NCBI GenBank assembly: GCA_014529385.2
Contig: CM043969.1
Coordinates: 19,516,446 to 19,580,445 of the forward strand
Source: Adiantum capillus-veneris
Lineage: Eukaryota; Streptophyta; Polypodiopsida; Polypodiales; Pteridaceae
DNA: 64,000 nt
Reading direction: 5' to 3'
Shown here one piece after another: positions 21,486 through 32,968 of this stretch. Each line of letters opens with the position of its first letter. Position 1 is the stretch's first letter. Below the pieces are notes generated by a model. It was not told the DNA's origin and did not search any database. It was given only the letters and a program-made list of their open reading frames with translations. Made by a program: the position numbers and the translations under genes.

Positions 21486-23959
21486 CCACAGCCATCTCAA
21501 TGACATAAAACTCTTGTTGTTCCAAGCTAGCACATGGGCTTCGTCGTCTATGATATGGCTACCCTTGTGGGAAAATATGTCCATATTAGTTGGGCCCCTT
21601 GCAAATGCATAGTGGGATCAATGTCCCCAAAGTAATTCAAACCACAAAAGAACAAATAGATATGTAGCAAATTCTTGTCAAAATAAACACAAGATACTCA
21701 TAGTCAAATTCAAATCCACGTGGTACAATGTTTGGAAGGTATACTTGTGAGCGATACTCACTTATTGTGGCTATCAGTAAATTATTCATGTCACCTAAAT
21801 TTCTCTAGCATTGCACACTAGTGACATGGCAGAGTAATATGGTCAAATTTTTGCTTACATTAAAAAATCCATAAGAAATCTACAATGTGATTTCACTAAC
21901 AAGAAAAGACAAACAATGTGTGTTAAAGATGCTCAAAATCTCTTGCTCCATGTATAGCATGACCTCATCCACTTGAGGCTCATTATGAATCTCATAGTTG
22001 ACGCGTCTTTGCAAAGATGCCTCCTCAATGTGTGACTTGGATTCATGATGAGACTAGCTTTGGCTCTTCTATCTATCCTCCTCTTCTTTAGCTTCCTCAA
22101 ACTCCATCTCCATTCTTTCTTTCTTAGACTCCACCTACATTTTAAAAAAAAGAGAATTTCTCTACATTCTTTTGACAACCAGGAGTCTTGTTGAGAATCT
22201 TTGCCCTTGCCCTTCTTTGTTGGAGCACCACTACCTTTGGCCTCTACTACTTTCTCTATCTCTTTCAACCTTGAGCTAAACCATTAAAGCACAAATATTT
22301 CAATGCTCCATCATAATTCAATCATTATCTAACCTAAAGAAAAATACCTTTCTTACACCACTTCCCTTCGAGATAGAGGAGAAAGAATCCACCAATATTT
22401 TCCATGCAGCTCTTTGATTTATTATGTGGTGTATAAGCTGGTCTCCTCTTGCTCATTGTGAACCCATGCATCCTAGTAGCTCTTTGATTTGTTATGTGGT
22501 GTATAAGTCGGTCTTCTCTTGCTCATTGTGAACCCATGCATCACTAGGATGCTCATGGTACATAACCTTAAGACCATTAGCCCACCACTTGCAAAACAAA
22601 GACTCATAGTTTTAAGCATTCAACAACAACAACTAATGAATCATAGATCTCATCTATTCTTTCTCAAATAAGCACTATTTTATGTAGCTATATAGCAATC
22701 TCCATGCAAGACACCCTATGTGAGATTGTTATTTTACTATCCCGCCTGCCTTCATCCTTTGCTGCCACACAATCAATGCATCATTGAAATGATTAGTGAA
22801 AGCTCAAGCAAGAAACTCTTCAACTAGCACCCTTCACCTGTACTTACCCTCTCATGGACATTAACTCGAATTGGATTGCTAGTCTTTGTGTATATATTCA
22901 TCAATCGCTCTATATCAAAATGATGAAACCAATAGACATGAGGTGCAAGCCACTCTATAAAAGACCTATCATCCTAGCAAAAGGTTTGCAGCACTTATGA
23001 GTGCCTCCTCCCTCTACTTCAAAATATTAAAAATCCTAGTTTTTCTATATGGGAAATTAGTATGTTAGGTGTATGAAAACCCTTTCTCTAACATATGAGT
23101 AATGAATATTAGAACTTGTTTTGACAAAAGGTAACTCCTTACAAAGTTTTTTATTTTGTTGATGGTATTTTTTTGGGTTTTGTCATTCCATTTGTTGTAG
23201 CACACACATAGGTTGAACCATGCCCTACCACTGTCAGGGTTGGCAATGGGCACATCATTGTATACTCTCCTTGTAAATTTCTTTTCCACCTCGGCAAGAG
23301 CCTTCTCTTTCATATGCTTGTATTCATCCTACATTTTAACATACTCTTAACTCTCTATATGCGGGATGCATTTTGTTGTTAAATGGGAAGCTCTCATAAA
23401 TCATTCTACAAATTAGAGAATTTAAAGAAAAATTATATGGAACACTCTCACATTTTTTATTTTCAAAAATGGTTTAAGGTAATGTATACCTTACAAAGTA
23501 CTTGTATAGTAAAATCTACAAGACTTTACACGCACTTTGATTGTTTGCTAACTTGACTCTTGTTCTTCATATGATTTAGAGCGTCCTATCATGTAATTTT
23601 GGCTTTAGATATGCCACAATGGAGGTGGGATCTACTAGCCTTGAACATTGCATCATAAATACAATGTAGGATGGTGTGTAACGGATGCTAACCTCAATAG
23701 TCCAAGGTACAAGAAAGCATGACAATGTTGTTTATGTAATCATTGTAAAAATTTAGAAGTGTACCCCTAGTATTCTAATTGAACCAAACTCTTTTTGCAA
23801 AGATTCCTTTTCTCCTTAGGTTGGTGACTCAAGTGGATCCAAATTGCTTCATTATGACCTCGTTGTTAACTTTGAAGAGGCAAATGCACTTGACTATCTT
23901 GTCATGTTGGCCCAAATCATGCCTTGTTACACGAGTAAGAGCCATTTTTAGGTCAAAAT
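21486..23959. other. Degenerate intergenic DNA; no gene recognised
   Basis: No confident gene. Two minus-strand open stretches (22268-21933, Lys-rich, 111 codons; 23313-23065, 82 codons, with YNDVPIANPDSGRAWFNLC) look more protein-like than chance and might be fragments of one decayed minus-strand gene or transposon, but I do not recognise the family. Confidence 0.35.
22408..22547. repeat. Tandem duplication, period 70 bp
   Basis: Copies are 22408-22477 and 22478-22547, both starting AGCTCTTTGATTT and containing CTTGCTCATTGTGAACCCATG. They differ at only a few positions. Confidence 0.85.
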
Positions 23960-24400
23960 AAAAACCTTGGACTTAGTGAGAGTAAGAAGAAATAATAAGA
24001 GAAAGAGATCACGGATAAGATAAGAGAGGAGAGAACATGTTGAGGAGAGTGAGGGGGTGATTGTGTATGAAGAGAGAAGGGACAATGCAAAAGGGGTGAT
24101 TATGAGGAAGCATGTGAGGGGAGAAGAGAATGAGGCGGTCATCACAAAAGTGATGAATGTGACTAATCCACAAAGGTGAGAGGAGATCACAAGAGAGAAG
24201 AGGGAAATTATAAAGGATAAGGGGGAGAAGAGGGTGAAACTGAGTGAATCAAAGAAGAGGAGAGAGGGTGAGGGGATAAAACAAGCGAGTGAATCAGAGA
24301 GAGGAAAGAGGTTAAGGGGGAAAAACACAAGCGAGGGATAGTAGAGAATAGAAGGTGAGGGGGTAATTTGTGAGAGAGACAAAGAGGATAGACATTAGTA
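23960..24400. repeat. Long purine-rich strand-asymmetric tract
   Basis: For about 440 bases the plus strand is dominated by A and G (many GAGAGAAG, GGGGAGAAG and GAGGGGGTGA words) with few pyrimidines. Read on the minus strand it gives a 144-codon Ser/Leu/Phe-rich frame that I regard as a composition artefact. It looks like an eroded simple repeat. Confidence 0.6.
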
Positions 24401-24545
24401 AGGGAGAGAAGAGAGTTTCATGAATGCAATTCCCAATGTGGCGTAGTTTTCCATGAGTCACCTTTCCTGCTTTTGATTTTTTCAAAGCATAAAGCCATTA
24501 ATCAACCTTATCTCTTGCACCTTCATCATCTACCTTATTGTATAC

Positions 24546-24860
24546 CTACAATCCATATGTAGCTGCTTCTACAAGAGCAACATTATGTTGTATTTCCTCC
24601 AATAACTTTTCCATACCACCCCTTCCAAAATTCAAGCGGAGCGGCTCACCTATTGCCTTGAGATGAATCTTCCTATCTTTCCAAAAAACCGCATTTTTCT
24701 TGTAAGCTTCATCAAAATCTTCACAGACTTTGCGTTCATGATCTCTACTATCACACCACATGCAGTGGTCATCCCAATCCTTGTGTGGAGGACGTTGCTT
24801 GGGCTTTAAACTAGAACCCTTTGTGCTTAATCCTTCAAGTTTAACTGCTTTTGAATTCAA
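24546..24860 (-). pseudogene. Gag-like CCHC zinc-knuckle fragment
   Basis: A 104-codon minus-strand frame contains a perfect zinc knuckle CMWCDSRDHERKVC (CX2CX4HX4C), followed by FDEAYKKNAVFW, RKIHLKAIGEPLRLNFGRGGM and a short C-terminus. Knuckles of this spacing bind nucleic acid in retrotransposon gag proteins, so I read it as a gag remnant. The surrounding pol is not recognisable, so the family is uncertain. An unrelated cellular zinc-knuckle protein is the alternative. Confidence 0.5.
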
Positions 24861-25329
24861 ATTTAATTCTCATATAACTTTTATCAGCTCATTAAGAATC
24901 GGCTCCTCTAAATTCTATTTCCCAGAGGTTGTCAATCTCTTGTTTGCACACAACACACTCCACATTGACACTTGATGTGCATTATATCTACTAGAATCAC
25001 CGATTCTATCCTTCAATCCCCTTACTTAACCACATGCAAATTCTCAAGCAGATCAACTCCGACTAACTCCAAACTTCATAGGCATCTTACTGAGACTATA
25101 TAGAACAAAATTGGGTTGTTAGACTTGCAATACGACACCGAAAAAGAACGTGATTTTCTCCTGGCTACCAAATGCAAGTCGGATTTTCTGATTTTATATC
25201 TGCCTGCTAGGCTCTCCCAAGTGCCTGGAATCGTGTGCAATTGATGGAATCTTAAAACGACATTCGAATACAAAGAAATGTCACTTGGAATGTCGTAGAT
25301 GTAGATGTCTGATTTTTTTGCAACACTTG

Positions 25330-25723
25330 CAATGTAGGTCTCCACACGTAGAGCTTGATGAGACAAACACAATGGTGCCCCCGAAATTTTGATACGACAA
25401 CCATGCATGTCGTGTGATCAATTGAAAAACACAATAGAGAAGAGATGACACATGACGGATAGAGAAATCCTTATCCGCTCATTCATTCATACAAATGATC
25501 ACTCCAAAAACCTTACAATATTTCCTTTTATACCTTGGTTCCAAGTCTTATGGTACAAAAGCTAGGTTTGTCGTAATAGAATGAGAAATTATATTTTCGG
25601 CTTCAAAAATACATATGAGTAGCAGATATAGGGTTTGGAAGAGATGTCACTATCAATTAGAATTACAATTACAATTACAAGAGTGATGAAATAAATTGGG
25701 ATCCCTGTTGGAATCTTCTAACA
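25330..25723 (-). repeat. Minus-strand LTR (3' end of a Gypsy-type element), inner end uncertain
   Basis: On the minus strand a pyrimidine-free run AGGAGGGGGG (plus 25724-25733) is followed by TGTTAGAAG at 25723, the layout of a polypurine tract plus LTR start. The run is preceded by CATGTCGAGGACGACCTGAA, a context shared with Gypsy-A. About 190 bases into the LTR is a TATAAAAGG promoter-like box (plus ~25524-25532). I cannot find the end of this LTR or its partner to the right, so the element is incomplete or too diverged. Confidence 0.5.
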
Positions 25724-25733
25724 CCCCCCTCCT

Positions 25734-28090
25734 ATTTCAGGTCGTCCTCGACATGAGTCAGAATCGGTGTTGCCTTGGGATGAATGGCCTCCATTGTTGG
25801 TAGTGTGTTGCTTGCTGTCGTAATCATGTTTGATATTCTCTTTCTAGTTCTATCTCTTCAGGGGCAAAGGGTTTTCATTATGTTTGTTGAATGGAGTTCC
25901 ATTGCGTGGTAGCTCACAAACCGTGCCCAAATATCATTGATCTATGGACCAAAGAGGGTGGTGTCCATCATGAAGAATCCTGTATAAAATGCTTCTTCAA
26001 AAGTGTTCATGATATAAGAGGGCATGAACATGAGCTATGCAAACAAGCCATGTAAGATTCGTTCATCCGGTTGTTGTTGGCTGAGATCATAAACCAATCA
26101 TGTATTTTCTTCCAGAAATGACATCCATGGTGTTTCTAAAATCCAGGGTCTATGATACATAGTGATACAGGCTACCATCATTCTACAATCTTCCTCATCA
26201 TCTGGCAAGACAAATCTGGAAGTCCTTCGTACATTTTGATTGTTGCCTGTAGAGTGTTGAGCATGTATTTTTCATCTAAAGTTTGTTTATCCTTGGATCC
26301 TGGCCATGATGGATAGTTTAGCCAATTGTGGTGTCACTTTTGTAGTGTTTCGTGTTGAATCCACATCCTCACTCCTGGCATGGGGCAGAAAGTAGAAGTG
26401 GGTGCCCGCATCATATGAATCCCCACTCTGGATATTTCTCCAGCCATGCCATCCTCCTCTTGGGTTGTCGCTCTTGTGGTTTAGCTTCTAGCATTTCTTG
26501 CTCAATGGCGGCTGTCCTCGAATGCTTTCGTATTTTATCAAAGGGAAGGGGAGAGAGCAGGTATACCAATATTTGTTGATGGTTGTCGGTTTGAGGGGCT
26601 GCAAATTGACGGAATGGAGAAGACAAATTTCCCATTCCATCGCCTTCTTCTAATGATCTTCCTTTTTCCTTGCATTTCTTGCTCTCATCTCTACTCTTGC
26701 TTCTTCTGTCAAGCGATGAGCTCTTTCAGCTATCGTTTTAGGCTCAATGCTTTCTTCTACTCTTGTTCTTGGAGTGGTGCTAGTCTCAAGGACTTCTTGT
26801 GTAGTGTGCTGCTTCCCTTTATCTCAACCCTTGCTCGATGTCGGGTAAGTGGCTTCAGAGGAGGACCTTTGCGGTTGAGTCTGGTGTGGTCCTTTCTGCG
26901 CATCCTTTCTTTTAGTGCATCATCTTGTTTGCCCTAATCATCATCACCTCCGTGATCACCCGTGTCAGTGAGGTCATGTTGCTTGTAGTCAAGCTTGGCC
27001 TGTAGGGAAGCTACTTAGGCTTTCATATCTTCATTTTCTTTCTTTAGAGCTGCATTCTCTACTTGGAGAGCTTCCTCTCTAGCTAAGGCAGTTGTAGTGG
27101 CATCTTGCCGCATTCTCTTCTGCACTCTGACAGGCCTCTCTAGCTCTAAAGTTTGAGAACTAGAATTGGAAGGTGTTGTGCTTATCTTAGCTAGCCTTGT
27201 CAACCGAGGATTCGCTTTGATTTTGTCTACAATGCAGTGTTGGGCATAACTCCTCCTCAACACTCACTAGTTGTATTTCCACCATTGCCAATTGATTGTC
27301 TAATGTATTAGCTTGGTTGAAGACGTCTATAAAACCGTTTGTAGATCTTTGATTACTTCCTTATGTGCTACAATGGCTCGATGAGTGTCTGCTATCTCTT
27401 CATGAGCTTCAGCTAATTTCTGTTTTTGAGGGAGTAGCTAGCTTCTTGACTCTTGTGCTTCTTGCCTGGCAATCTGAGCATTTATGATCAACTCCTCTTG
27501 TTCATTTTTGAGGTTATGTAGCACGGCATAGACCTCAATGAGCTCTCCTAGTAGTCTCAAAACGGCATTTTGATCCTATGCATGCTCTTGCATAGCCAAA
27601 TTATATATGTTGGTCACCACCCACTATAATGCTTGATAGTAAGGTCCATCATGCTCCATTGTTGCGCAAAGGTGCTAGGTATAGCAACCAGTCTTCTAAT
27701 TTCCTATGGGATCACAGGAGGATTTTTCTATTTTGGACAACTATCTTGATCCTTTGGTTCCTTTTGGGTGTCTTGGGCCTATGATGTGTCTAGTTGAGAC
27801 TCTTGGGCTTGTGTCGCTTCGAAACCATGAGATTTTTTGTCAAATTCAAAGTGCGAGCTCTCTCTGTGGAGCTCAAACTCTGGTCTCTCCTCCTCCTTCT
27901 TTGCATCTTCCACGGCTTTCTTTGCCTCCTCTTGTGCTACCTTGGCTCTCTCCATTTGAGACCACATCTCTTCTAGTTGCTCTGCAGTGACAGGAGTTGC
28001 TGATGGGTTTTTGAGTGGATCATGGAGCTGGCAGCATGACGCAGAGCTGCAACAACAGCCAAGAGGGTCATAGAGGAGCATGAAGTTGGA
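25734..28090 (-). mobile_element. Probable internal region of the minus-strand LTR element, non-coding or decayed
   Basis: Minus-strand stretches with coiled-coil character occur in order: 28081-27779 (EEAKKAVEDAKKEEERPEFEL), about 27,600-27,270 (LKNEQEELIINAQIARQEAQES) and 27263-27015 (REEALQVENAALKKENEDMKA). All are separated by stops. No protease, polymerase or integrase motif is visible, so this could be a large non-autonomous retrotransposon derivative or an eroded gag-like gene. The assignment rests mainly on its position behind the LTR and purine tract at 25,723. Confidence 0.35.
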
Positions 28091-28371
28091 GCACTATAGA
28101 GCTTCTGGGGAGTTGCACACTTCAGGGTGCTCAATGTTTATAGCGGTGCCCTTTATAGCATGGGGATCGGTGGTGATGATAAGGTCCTTGTGGCCAGCCG
28201 AGGAGGGGAACACCAGTTGTGGCCAGCTTAACATCGAGAGGGGAGTGGGATCGGCCCGCAACAACCCATTGCATTGAAGGAGAGGGAAGGAGTGGGAGCG
28301 AACCTCTGCCATCCACGCCTACAGAGGTGGCACCACAAGGAGCCCGTTTAAGGCTACTATGTAAAATTATG

Positions 28372-28452
28372 TCTTCTTCTTCTTCTTCTTCTTCTTCTTC
28401 TTCTTCTTCTTCTTCTTCTTCTTCTTCTTCTTCTTCTTCTTCTTCTTCTTCT

Positions 28453-28500
<48 letters not shown>
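28372..28500. repeat. (CTT)n then (CT)n microsatellite
   Basis: About 83 bases of CTT repeats (28372-28454) pass directly into about 46 bases of CT repeats with one TTTC interruption. The minus strand reads through as a Glu-rich run and the plus strand as a Ser run; neither is a real protein. Confidence 0.97.
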
Positions 28501-28501
<1 letters not shown>

Positions 28502-28503
<2 letters not shown>

Positions 28504-29068
28504 TCTCTAGGGGTCCCCAATAAAGCTTTCCTAGAAAACCTCAGTCATCTAGGGAGGGAAAAGAAGACTACTAAAGGCACTATTTATTGCCACGTGGAAA
28601 AATTTCCACCGGAATTTCAAGCGCCAGTAACTTGTTATATAGATCATCACCAAATGTTTTGACTTCTTGTAGTGCAGTTGTCGAGGATCTACACTTTCAA
28701 TTTCTTAGATATAGGGGGGGGTCTGAAAACCCTTCATACTCGATGACAAGAGCTTCATTTGTTAGATCTCATTTTTTTGTCTTAGCCGGGTTAGACTTGG
28801 GTGTTAACTAGTGATTAAGCATGGCCTCGCTTGTAATCTTTCTAGCTATCCATAGGGGAGGGAGCCATGATCATCTTTTGCTAGAGGAACGTTCTCTTTG
28901 TTGGCTTGGTATGGAGGAGGGGAAGATTTTTTTTGATGAAAACTTCCTCGTTCGGTGTGTTAACCTGGCATGCTACCTTCTTTTAATTGGATTAGGGTGG
29001 TTTTCCAAAGGCGGGGGTAGAATTGGCTCAACATAATTAAAGCAAGTAGCGTTGTGCGTCACAATGGG
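28502..29068. other. No gene seen
   Basis: Short overlapping frames only, none with a recognisable motif. A G-run (GGGGGGGG) occurs near 28,715. Confidence 0.4.
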
Positions 29069-29397
29069 GCTACTTTTCAAAAAGCATGGGTGAAAGATGG
29101 GGTTATCCAACTTTGCCAAAATTGGCAAAGTTGGGAAATGGAGGCAATGTTCACTGATGTAAGCTAGCTGGGGTTGAATTGAGCACGTGTACGGATGCAC
29201 TGTTAGAGTGCATTCACACATATGGAATATCCTTGTTATGCTAAGGCCACGCTCTTTGACTGGTTATGTTGCTCTAGCCAACTATTTGGTTGCTTTTGCT
29301 TTTGTCTCAAGTGTAAGAAGCAACAAAATGAAGCCTGCAAGAGCCAACTCCACCAATTTTGGTAGAGTTAGCTTGGGTGAAGCTTCATTTTGAGTAG
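29069..29397. mobile_element. Possible MITE (terminal inverted repeats, imperfect)
   Basis: The two ends read inward as GGCTACTTTTCAAAAAGC and, reversed from the right, CCTACTCAAAATGAAGC. Next to them are two related palindromes: AACTTTGCCAAAATTGGCAAAGTT at 29109-29132 (listed here as two 11-base arms around AA) and AACTCCACCAATTTTGGTAGAGTT near 29346. A further inverted pair (GGATGCACT / AGTGCATTC) sits in the middle. I see no clean target-site duplication, so the call is tentative. Confidence 0.35.
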
Positions 29398-29823
29398 GGA
29401 AGCAATTCTGCGTGACTGTGAATCGACAACTCTTCAACTTTTTTGCAAATTTTTAGGTTCGGTTTTCATCAACAAAATGACTCCACAACCAGCATGCGAA
29501 ACCTACCTTAAGCATGGTTTTTAAAACAAGACGTTATTAAGACATTCACACAATCCAAAAAGTCCAATAAAATGGGCATCCTTGAACAATGAACGCCTGC
29601 TCTCACCAATGTCGACCCTCCCACCAATGCTTGGCACCCGTCACTTCCCATGTCTTACCGACCTTCTCTCGTCCTGCTCAACAACCCCCCATCCCATGAT
29701 GCTCATGACCCCCTGTTGAGCTACACGCAGCTCTACAACGAGGTTATCGTTTGTCGACCTTGCTGGTAAGTGGAAAGCCGTCAAGGAGCTAAATGTTCTA
29801 CATGGACACTGACTCCCCCAAGG
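29398..29823. other. No gene seen
   Basis: Leader-like sequence before the DUF4283-type ORF. No motif or repeat that I can support. Confidence 0.4.
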
Positions 29824-30473
29824 TGATGCTCAACCCAAAACAATTCCAGAGTATCAGAACCCTATGTTCAACTCCACACCTTGGCTGACCCATGGATTTA
29901 CCATACCAACTGTCCCAGAAGGAGGCCTTGCTTCGCCCTCAGCGTGTCCTGGAGTAGGGTCAGGAGCTAAGCCCTCGGTAACACTTCCCTCTTCACAAGT
30001 TTGCAAGATTAAGAAGGATTTGGAGGCAAGAGCTCTGATAGGGCTTCTAGCTGGCCCTATACCTCCAACAGACATTCTGAGAGGATGGATTCGCCAACAG
30101 TGGGGTGCCCTAGGTTCTGAAGTTGAGACTATTTAGGCTTTGTCTAAAAATCACTATCAGTTTGTCTTTAAAACAAGAGACGTGGCTTTTAATGTATTGA
30201 GTAGAGGCCACTAGCTCATTCGTTCTTCCCTGTTGAGTCTGTTTCGATGGTCCAAATATTTTAATCCAAAACTCTCTGCCCTGATGTACTACCCGGTCTG
30301 GATAGAATTCCCTACCCTCCCACTACATTACCATAGCCATTGGTTCGCACCTTGGCAAAGTATTGGAGAAAACGTCGCTCTAATTATGCTCCTTCCCTGC
30401 ATCCCCAAGTTCTTATTAAGATGGATGTTTTGGTGGACCTTCCACCAACAATAGACATCTTCACTGATGATGG
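29824..30473 (+). pseudogene. DUF4283-like protein, N-terminal part
   Basis: With a TAG (TTTAG at about 30,136) and a frameshift near 30,330, the sequence reads ALIGLLAGPIPPTDIL, GWIRQQWG, KNHYQFVFKTRDVAFNVL, LSLFRWSKYFNPK, YYPVWIEFPTLPLHYH and MDVLVDLPPTIDIFTDDGD. This is the layout of the plant DUF4283 domain, found in LINE ORF1 proteins and their domesticated relatives and usually followed by a CCHC knuckle. Here the reading is cut after TDDGD by Copia-3 (duplicated target TGATC) and resumes at 33,217. I favour a LINE ORF1 relic over an active host gene. Confidence 0.7.
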
Positions 30474-30478
30474 TGATC

Positions 30479-30721
30479 TGTTAGATAAAGGTGGCGTGCC
30501 TCACCGTTCTTTGCCGGTATCTGCCAGCCAGTGTCCGACCGCCCACGTTTATCTCCTTATTCTTTATACATACAAAGAATAAAGAGCTCTCACTCACATT
30601 CTCACATGGTGCTCACACAGTGAGATTTGAGAGCTCCACCCCACATCATGTGTCGTGCTCTCTCTCTCCCTCTTTCCCCTTTGCACTCTATGCGCACACG
30701 CACCGCATTCGCGCACTCACA
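30479..30721 (+). repeat. Copia-3 5' LTR
   Basis: 243 bp, TGTTAGATAAAGG to GCACTCACA. Contains TCTTTATACATACAAAGAATAAAG, an AT-rich promoter/poly(A)-like segment conserved in the 3' copy, and CT-rich sequence near its end. Confidence 0.92.
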
Positions 30722-30723
30722 AC

Positions 30724-30735
30724 TGGTATCAGAGC
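30724..30735 (+). promoter_or_regulatory. Copia-3 primer-binding site (initiator Met tRNA)
   Basis: TGGTATCAGAGC two bases after the 5' LTR, the complement of the initiator-Met tRNA 3' end. Confidence 0.92.
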
Positions 30736-30967
30736 TTTGGCTTCGCGACAGATGGAGTGTTACAAAGAAGTGAGCTTTTGGCTATGGTGAGCTCGCTTTC
30801 GGTGGAAGCTTGAGATCGGTGATCAACCACTAGATCTGTGTTCATGGAAGTTTGAGGGACATTCCCAAGCTTGAGGGAAGAGTGTATTGCAAGTGTGTAT
30901 GGTTATTTGCAGCCATACTTGCAGGAAGAATACAGATTTTCATTCCCGCAGGTCATTTTTCAAGCCC

Positions 30968-31285
30968 CAAAAACAATGTTTTTTGCATAACTTTTGCATA
31001 CGGAATGCGATTTATGCAAGGTCAGGGTGTAACCTGGGGTGTTGGCACGCTCCAGACGCAATGGTAATGTCCATTTGAGCTGATTTTGACCTCTGAAATT
31101 TCTGCAATAGCAACAAGTTTTTGCTGCGTTTTTGGGCCGAAAACAATGTTTTTGGCATATCTTGCACACTCGGACTCAGATCTATATGATCTAGAGATCT
31201 ACCCCAAGGTTTGTTGACGTTCCGAACGCAATGGTGATATCAGAATTTTGAAATTTTGATCTCTGAATTTTTTGCAGCAACATGC
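30968..31285 (+). repeat. Diverged tandem duplication in the Copia-3 leader, period about 170 bp
   Basis: Two copies share AAAACAATGTTTTT, then a purine/pyrimidine variable part, then GACGCAATGGTAATG or GAACGCAATGGTGATAT, then TTTTGACCTCTGAA or TTTTGATCTCTGAA, and end in GCAATAGCAACA or GCAGCAACA. Copy one covers about 30968-31117 and copy two about 31140-31285. A leader duplication might relate to packaging or translation; that is only inference. Confidence 0.65.
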
Positions 31286-31929
31286 ATTTTTTTTTAGACA
31301 CAAAAGATTTGACAGTTAAGGGCTTGTATACTGCAAATCGTTGTGTAGATTGTGTCTGGGGATATGTACGTCACATTGTGGAGTCCATTGGGTGCTGATT
31401 TAATGCAATCGTTGATTTCGGATGTGTTCTTGGACTAAGACACATCCGTATGCAGTTTCTCGGCACATGGTTTTGTGTTGATGTATACTCTATGTGGGAA
31501 CAAATGTGGAGATGTGGAGCCATCATGGCTAAGTATTTTGGATGCATGGTTGATGCTCGCAGTTGAACACTTGTTTATGCGCATCCATTGAAGCTTGTTT
31601 ACGCAAACATGTTGACAAGTTTTGTCAATATTCCGTTGAGTGGTACTCCGACTAGAGCATACTTGCTCTTTGTATGACTTTGTGAGGTGATTCCAGATGA
31701 CTACATTCCCGGATTTGGCCATTTGGGCATTTTGTGTTGTCTCCATTTGCGGTTTAGTGTTGAGTTTTTGCTCCAGTTACAAGGGAGACTCTGCCAAAAT
31801 TTTGTCAAATTTGTTTGCCTATTGTAGAGGCTTGTGAGCTTAATAGTTTGCTCACTTTGTCTGCTTGAGATAGTGGTTTGCTCTCAGGTGGGAGAGTTTT
31901 GTGATCTCGAGCATTGTTTGGCATGGCCA

Positions 31930-32883
31930 TGAGAGGCAATTTTTGTTCACGGCGACTGACATGTTGGTATTGTGGCCACAAGGGACATATTAGGCGCCGT
32001 TGCTTCAGAAGTATGAGGCAGCGGATTGGTGCTACGAGATGTACGTTATGTACCAGGACTCAGTCATAGTCTCATTTCAGTGCTCCAGTTTTTGCAGAGT
32101 AGTGGACATTGTGTACTGCTTGGAGAGCGGTCATTTCAGATGCATAGGGGATCACTGGTGATAGCCAGAGGTGCTAGGAGTGGTCTGGTATACCCTTTGC
32201 ATATTTCTGACACACGAGGCGGTGTAGTCTCTTTGTATTTGCAGCCATGTTTGGAGCGAGAGACGAGGCATGTCTCTTTTGCGGATGTGTTGCATGGAGA
32301 GCAGGTTGTGCATTTGTCTTGTGGTGATATTCACACAGATAGTGGTATCTCTAGGAATGCACAACTTTGTCAGTCATCAGTTGAGCCAGAGACCGAGCCA
32401 GAGACCGATGCATTGTTCTATGATGCGTCTGATACGTTTGAGGGCGACAGTTTCCTTCAGATAGCTGTGTGTGATTGCAATGGTGCTGATTTTTCGGTTT
32501 TGCAATCATTCTCAGCAGATATGCCTTTGCCAGAGGATGATGACATGGTGATGCATAGTCAGGTGGTTCCTTATGAGGATGCATATGGCACTGAGGTTGC
32601 TGACAGGGATAGGTTGGCACACATAGTGCATGTTTCGTCAGCTTTCGAGTCTCTCATGTCTGACATTTTGGTTTTGAGACCTGATCTTGCTTATGCGGTT
32701 GGTGCATTTGCAGTGGGAGTTGTCAGTCATGCGATGACTGACACTGGCATTGTGCATTGTGGAGCCATACAAGTTGTCACTCGATACCTGCATCAGGAGT
32801 GTCATCGTAGCTCTAGCCCTAGTGGTATGCATGTTGCATCTACACTAGAGCGGTTACAGAGTGAGCCAGTGGGCATAGGTTGA
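31930..32883 (+). pseudogene. Copia-3 residual ORF: knuckle fragment, then a chimeric 285-codon frame
   Basis: A zinc knuckle CWYCGHKGHIRRRC is readable from the ATG at 31930 and stops soon after. In a different frame from about 32026 (no ATG needed; the frame opens after a TGA) 285 codons are open. It starts in the protease/pre-integrase region (VLRDVRYVPGLSHSLISV), passes through an acidic stretch without known motifs, and ends in sequence matching the end of copia reverse transcriptase (LRPDLAYAVGA, IVHCGAIQVVTRYL). In Copia-4 the corresponding segments are about 2 kb apart, so deletions fused them. It lacks integrase and the YVDD motif. Confidence 0.75.
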
Positions 32884-32958
32884 GAGCCGTCTTCTCTCAC
32901 CTCTTGTATATACTAGTTGTAGGCTATTCTTCTTGCCACTTATCGGCACACAGCCTTT

Positions 32959-32968
32959 AGTGGGAGAA
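32959..32968 (+). promoter_or_regulatory. Copia-3 polypurine tract
   Basis: AGTGGGAGAA immediately precedes the 3' LTR start at 32969. The same AGTGGGAGA core precedes the Copia-4 3' LTR. Confidence 0.85.

Noticed and set aside
23948-24382. 144-codon Ser/Leu/Phe-rich minus-strand ORF that could pass for a membrane protein
   Set aside because: It is a by-product of the purine-rich tract. There is no periodic hydrophobic segment pattern, domain or homologous context.
28131-28662. Glu-rich (minus) and Ser-rich (plus) proteins of 129 and 147 codons
   Set aside because: They are translations of the CTT/CT microsatellite on either strand, with no conserved flanks.
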